Positions 63,460 through 64,000 of a stretch of 64,000 nucleotides of DNA are shown here, piece after piece. Below the pieces are notes generated by a model. That model made no database searches, was not told where the DNA came from, and worked only from the letters and a program-made list of their open reading frames with translations. The position numbers were made by a program, and so were the translations under genes. The stretch's first letter is position 1. Each line of letters opens with the position of its first letter. The DNA is from Desulfomarina profundi (GTDB lineage Bacteria; Desulfobacterota; Desulfobulbia; Desulfobulbales; Desulfocapsaceae): the NCBI RefSeq assembly GCF_019703855.1, contig NZ_AP024086.1, positions 4,112,501 through 4,176,500 of the forward strand, in the 5' to 3' direction.

Positions 63460-63783
63460 ATGGACAACAACTCAAAAAAGGATTTCTGGCATCGGCATAT
63501 AGAGGAATGTGAAAAAAGCCATTTGAGCCAGATCGAATACTGCACCACCCATAACATTGCATTGTCAACCTTCGGCTACTGGAAAAGAAAGCTGGGTAAA
63601 GACCAGAATCGCAAACCAGTTTTCTATCCTCTTACCGTGTCCCCCAGCATCTCCCATAAAAATGGCATCAAAGAATCCGGCCTGACCCTCCATGTCAAAG
63701 ATGGACGTTTTACAATTCAGATAGAAAAAGGATTTTCATCATCAGCTTTGTCTGAAGTAATAACAACTTTAGAGCAGTTATGA
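63460..63783 (+). CDS. tnpA: IS66 accessory protein TnpA
   Basis: First small protein of IS66 elements, 107 residues. KKDFWHRHIEECEKSHLSQIEYCTTHNIALSTFGYWKRKLG is the helix-turn-helix-like N-terminal region typical of the family, ending in GFSSSALSEVITTLEQL. The ATG follows AAGGAGG. It overlaps the tnpB start by four bases (ATGA). It is needed for transposition with TnpB and TnpC, but its exact role is poorly defined. Confidence 0.9.
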   Translation: MDNNSKKDFWHRHIEECEKSHLSQIEYCTTHNIALSTFGYWKRKLGKDQNRKPVFYPLTVSPSISHKNGIKESGLTLHVKDGRFTIQIEKGFSSSALSEVITTLEQL

Positions 63784-64000
63784 GAGATTGGCATACCGGA
63801 GGCGGGGTATATATTGCCCTGGGAGCAACCGATATGAGAAAGTCAGTTAACGGCCTGTCGCTTCTGGTGGAAGAACATTTTGAACTGGATCTGTTTTCCG
63901 GTAGTCTGTTTGCCTTCTGCAACCGGAAACGAAACATTGTCAAAATCCTTTACTGGTCTGGCAACGGATTTTGTATCTGGATGAAGAAACTTGAAGAGGA
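63780..64000 (+). CDS. tnpB: IS66 TnpB protein, cut by window end
   Basis: Second IS66 protein. ATG 63780 reads MRDWHTGGGVYIALGATDMR, KSVNGLSLLVEEHFELD, LFSGSLFAFCNRKRNIVKIL and YWSGNGFCIWMKKLEE, the well-conserved IS66 Orf2 sequence, open to the last base of the window. The usual length is about 115 residues, so roughly a third is missing. The element seems recently acquired, because both visible ORFs are intact next to decayed genes. Confidence 0.92.
   Translation, partial: MRDWHTGGGVYIALGATDMRKSVNGLSLLVEEHFELDLFSGSLFAFCNRKRNIVKILYWSGNGFCIWMKKLEE

Larger units (their letters stand above)
63380..64000 (+). mobile_element. IS66-family insertion sequence, left end (continues past window)
   Basis: The left terminus begins GTAAGCGCTAAATAAACCCC, like the GTAAGCG start of IS66 inverted repeats. 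It carries tnpA (63460-63783) and the start of tnpB (63780 on). The large tnpC and right end lie beyond the window. An 8-bp target duplication would be ATTGTTAC (63372-63379), uncheckable here. Confidence 0.85.

Overview
The window is a continuous stretch of a bacterial chromosome with moderate GC. Gene content points to an anaerobic Desulfobacterota (Desulfobulbales-like) relative: an electron-transfer flavoprotein pair with fatty-acid genes, a tungstate ABC transporter, XdhC, a GGGtGRT/NifU-like pair, response regulators carrying PATAN and Roadblock domains, a sigma-54 two-component pair, and many small intergenic repeats. This placement is inferred from gene content, without any database search. 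I saw no rRNA, tRNA or CRISPR array.

Layout: 1-7 kb is a lipid/acyl-CoA block (etfB partial, etfA, SCP2 protein, thioesterase, FadL-like porin, radical SAM enzyme, fadH). 7-13.4 kb holds thpR-tcdA, a PerR-like regulator with a small winged-helix partner, a nitroreductase, a degenerate YchF-like protein, a second ThiF-fold protein and a repeat-rich unknown. At 13.4 kb a complete cobalamin riboswitch and a perfect terminator are followed by no sense-strand gene, only the 3' end of convergent acnA. 16.5-26 kb carries stress and housekeeping genes (ferritin-like protein, nitroreductase, lon, aroK, AEC carrier, aroD, DHH-CBS phosphoesterase, M48 lipoprotein). 26-34.5 kb has a SprT/DUF2786 protein, an Mth938 protein, xdhC, an M24 peptidase, rsmB, an orphan amino-acid binding protein and a coiled-coil/DGC-like pair. 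34.7-43.9 kb has GGGtGRT with its scaffold partner, an M16C peptidase, dtd, two convergent Roadblock genes and an XRE pair. 44-50.7 kb is a peptidase plus dipeptide ABC operon. 51-57.7 kb is a signalling block. 58-61.3 kb is a tungstate uptake locus with its own regulator. 61.6-64 kb is a mobile, decayed edge with an Rhs tip, a primase-like pseudogene and the left end of an IS66 element.

Two cross-cutting patterns stand out. First, five unrelated genes (fadH, thpR, lon, the M16C peptidase, tupC) can each be restored by one extra G in a run of G on the + strand, whichever strand the gene is on. This looks like a sequencing or assembly artefact, although several longer G runs are intact. Second, the intergenic spaces hold several repeat families: a 118-bp unit present twice in inverted orientation, a 219-bp MITE with a 4-bp target duplication sitting inside a hairpin repeat whose uninterrupted relative lies nearby, large imperfect palindromes, and a 46-bp unit present twice.

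The most interesting biological candidate is the orphan cobalamin riboswitch facing the aconitase gene. It resembles known cases in which a B12 riboswitch controls a non-coding or antisense RNA instead of a downstream gene.
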